DNA of 40,532 nucleotides, from assembly GCA_902785425.1 (NCBI GenBank), contig CACZYP010000012.1, positions 1 through 40,532 of the forward strand. The letters are read 5' to 3'. The notes under the pieces were generated by a model, which saw nothing but the letters and a program-made list of their open reading frames with translations, ran no database searches and had not been told where the DNA came from. The position numbers and the translations under genes were made by a program. Source of the DNA: an uncultured Ruminococcus sp. (GTDB lineage Bacteria; Bacillota; Clostridia; Oscillospirales; Acutalibacteraceae). This document shows, in pieces, positions 40,437-40,532 of this stretch (position 1 is the first letter of the stretch; each line of letters begins with the position of its first letter).

Positions 40437-40532
40437 GGAAGCACTGATTAAATCGAGTGCCCATATTGCGCAGTCAGATTTGCGGACAGTGTCCGCAGAC
40501 AGATATGCGTTACACACTTTGATTTATGATAG
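40437..40532. mobile_element. MITE-like element, copy 2 (left end, runs off the window)
   Basis: GGAAGCACTGATTAAATC (40437-40454) followed by GAGTGCCCATATTGCGC matches the left end of copy 1 at 13987 with few changes. Copy 2 then carries a GCGGACA/TGTCCGC palindrome in place of the copy 1 interior. It sits directly behind the terminator of the ttcA-like gene and is preceded by CTAA. Only ~96 bases are visible. Confidence 0.6.

Overview
The window looks like a chromosomal segment of a gut-type Clostridia (Oscillospiraceae/Ruminococcaceae; a Ruminococcus or [Eubacterium] siraeum relative is my best guess). The grounds are strong AGGAGG ribosome sites, TTG and GTG starts, consensus TTGACA-17-TATAAT promoters, SipW/TasA-like genes, NHLM-type exporters and Ser/Lys-rich linkers. 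The species cannot be fixed from this sequence alone.

1-3522 is phage-derived. It holds the cell-wall-binding end of an endolysin, a small phage protein, a tail-fibre-like protein and a holin whose reading frame runs into the 3' end of a tRNA gene (probable att site) followed by a strong hairpin. Next comes debris of a second phage: the end of a minor capsid protein with an in-frame amber codon and a nuclease-like (PBECR-type) C-terminal domain, then a compact promoter, multibranched RNA and terminator unit, then a small Cys-rich phage protein. The RNA unit is the best candidate here for something undescribed.

3537-6871 is host housekeeping: a YugP-like membrane Zn peptidase, a helical protein of unknown role, and an esterase/anion permease pair. 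7173-10854 is a surface operon: SipW-type signal peptidase, TasA-like protein with a SipW-cognate leader, PPNTG-anchored surface protein, and class B sortase. It is followed by an S11 D,D-carboxypeptidase lipoprotein and a zinc-ribbon membrane protein, both with Ser/Lys-rich linkers. 13605-14135 is an intergenic zone with duplicated terminator hairpins around a palindrome-rich element and a MITE-like element inserted just downstream of the promoter of a GNAT gene. A second MITE-like copy begins at 40437.

16188-26291 is one long operon: two tandem copies of a membrane SpoIIE/RsbU-type phosphatase plus RsbW-like ATPase pair, a short NHLM HlyD-like protein, an NHLM C39 peptidase/ABC exporter, a second NHLM ABC protein and a GNAT acetyltransferase. 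No precursor peptide, STAS antagonist or sigma factor is visible, so this is a peptide-export locus wired to a duplicated partner-switch signalling module with its substrate and output elsewhere.

26402-34374 holds a VOC protein, then an MMPL transporter plus a large secreted heptad-repeat protein, transcribed divergently from a TetR regulator and a GH3-family acyl-acid-amido synthetase. The TetR/MMPL intergenic region has three near-identical palindromic operators. 34488-40415 holds a RodA/FtsW-type protein, a Xer-type recombinase preceded by an 11-6-11 palindrome, small conserved proteins, a HAD phosphatase, an XRE regulator, a secreted membrane-anchored protein and a TtcA-like tRNA thiolase.
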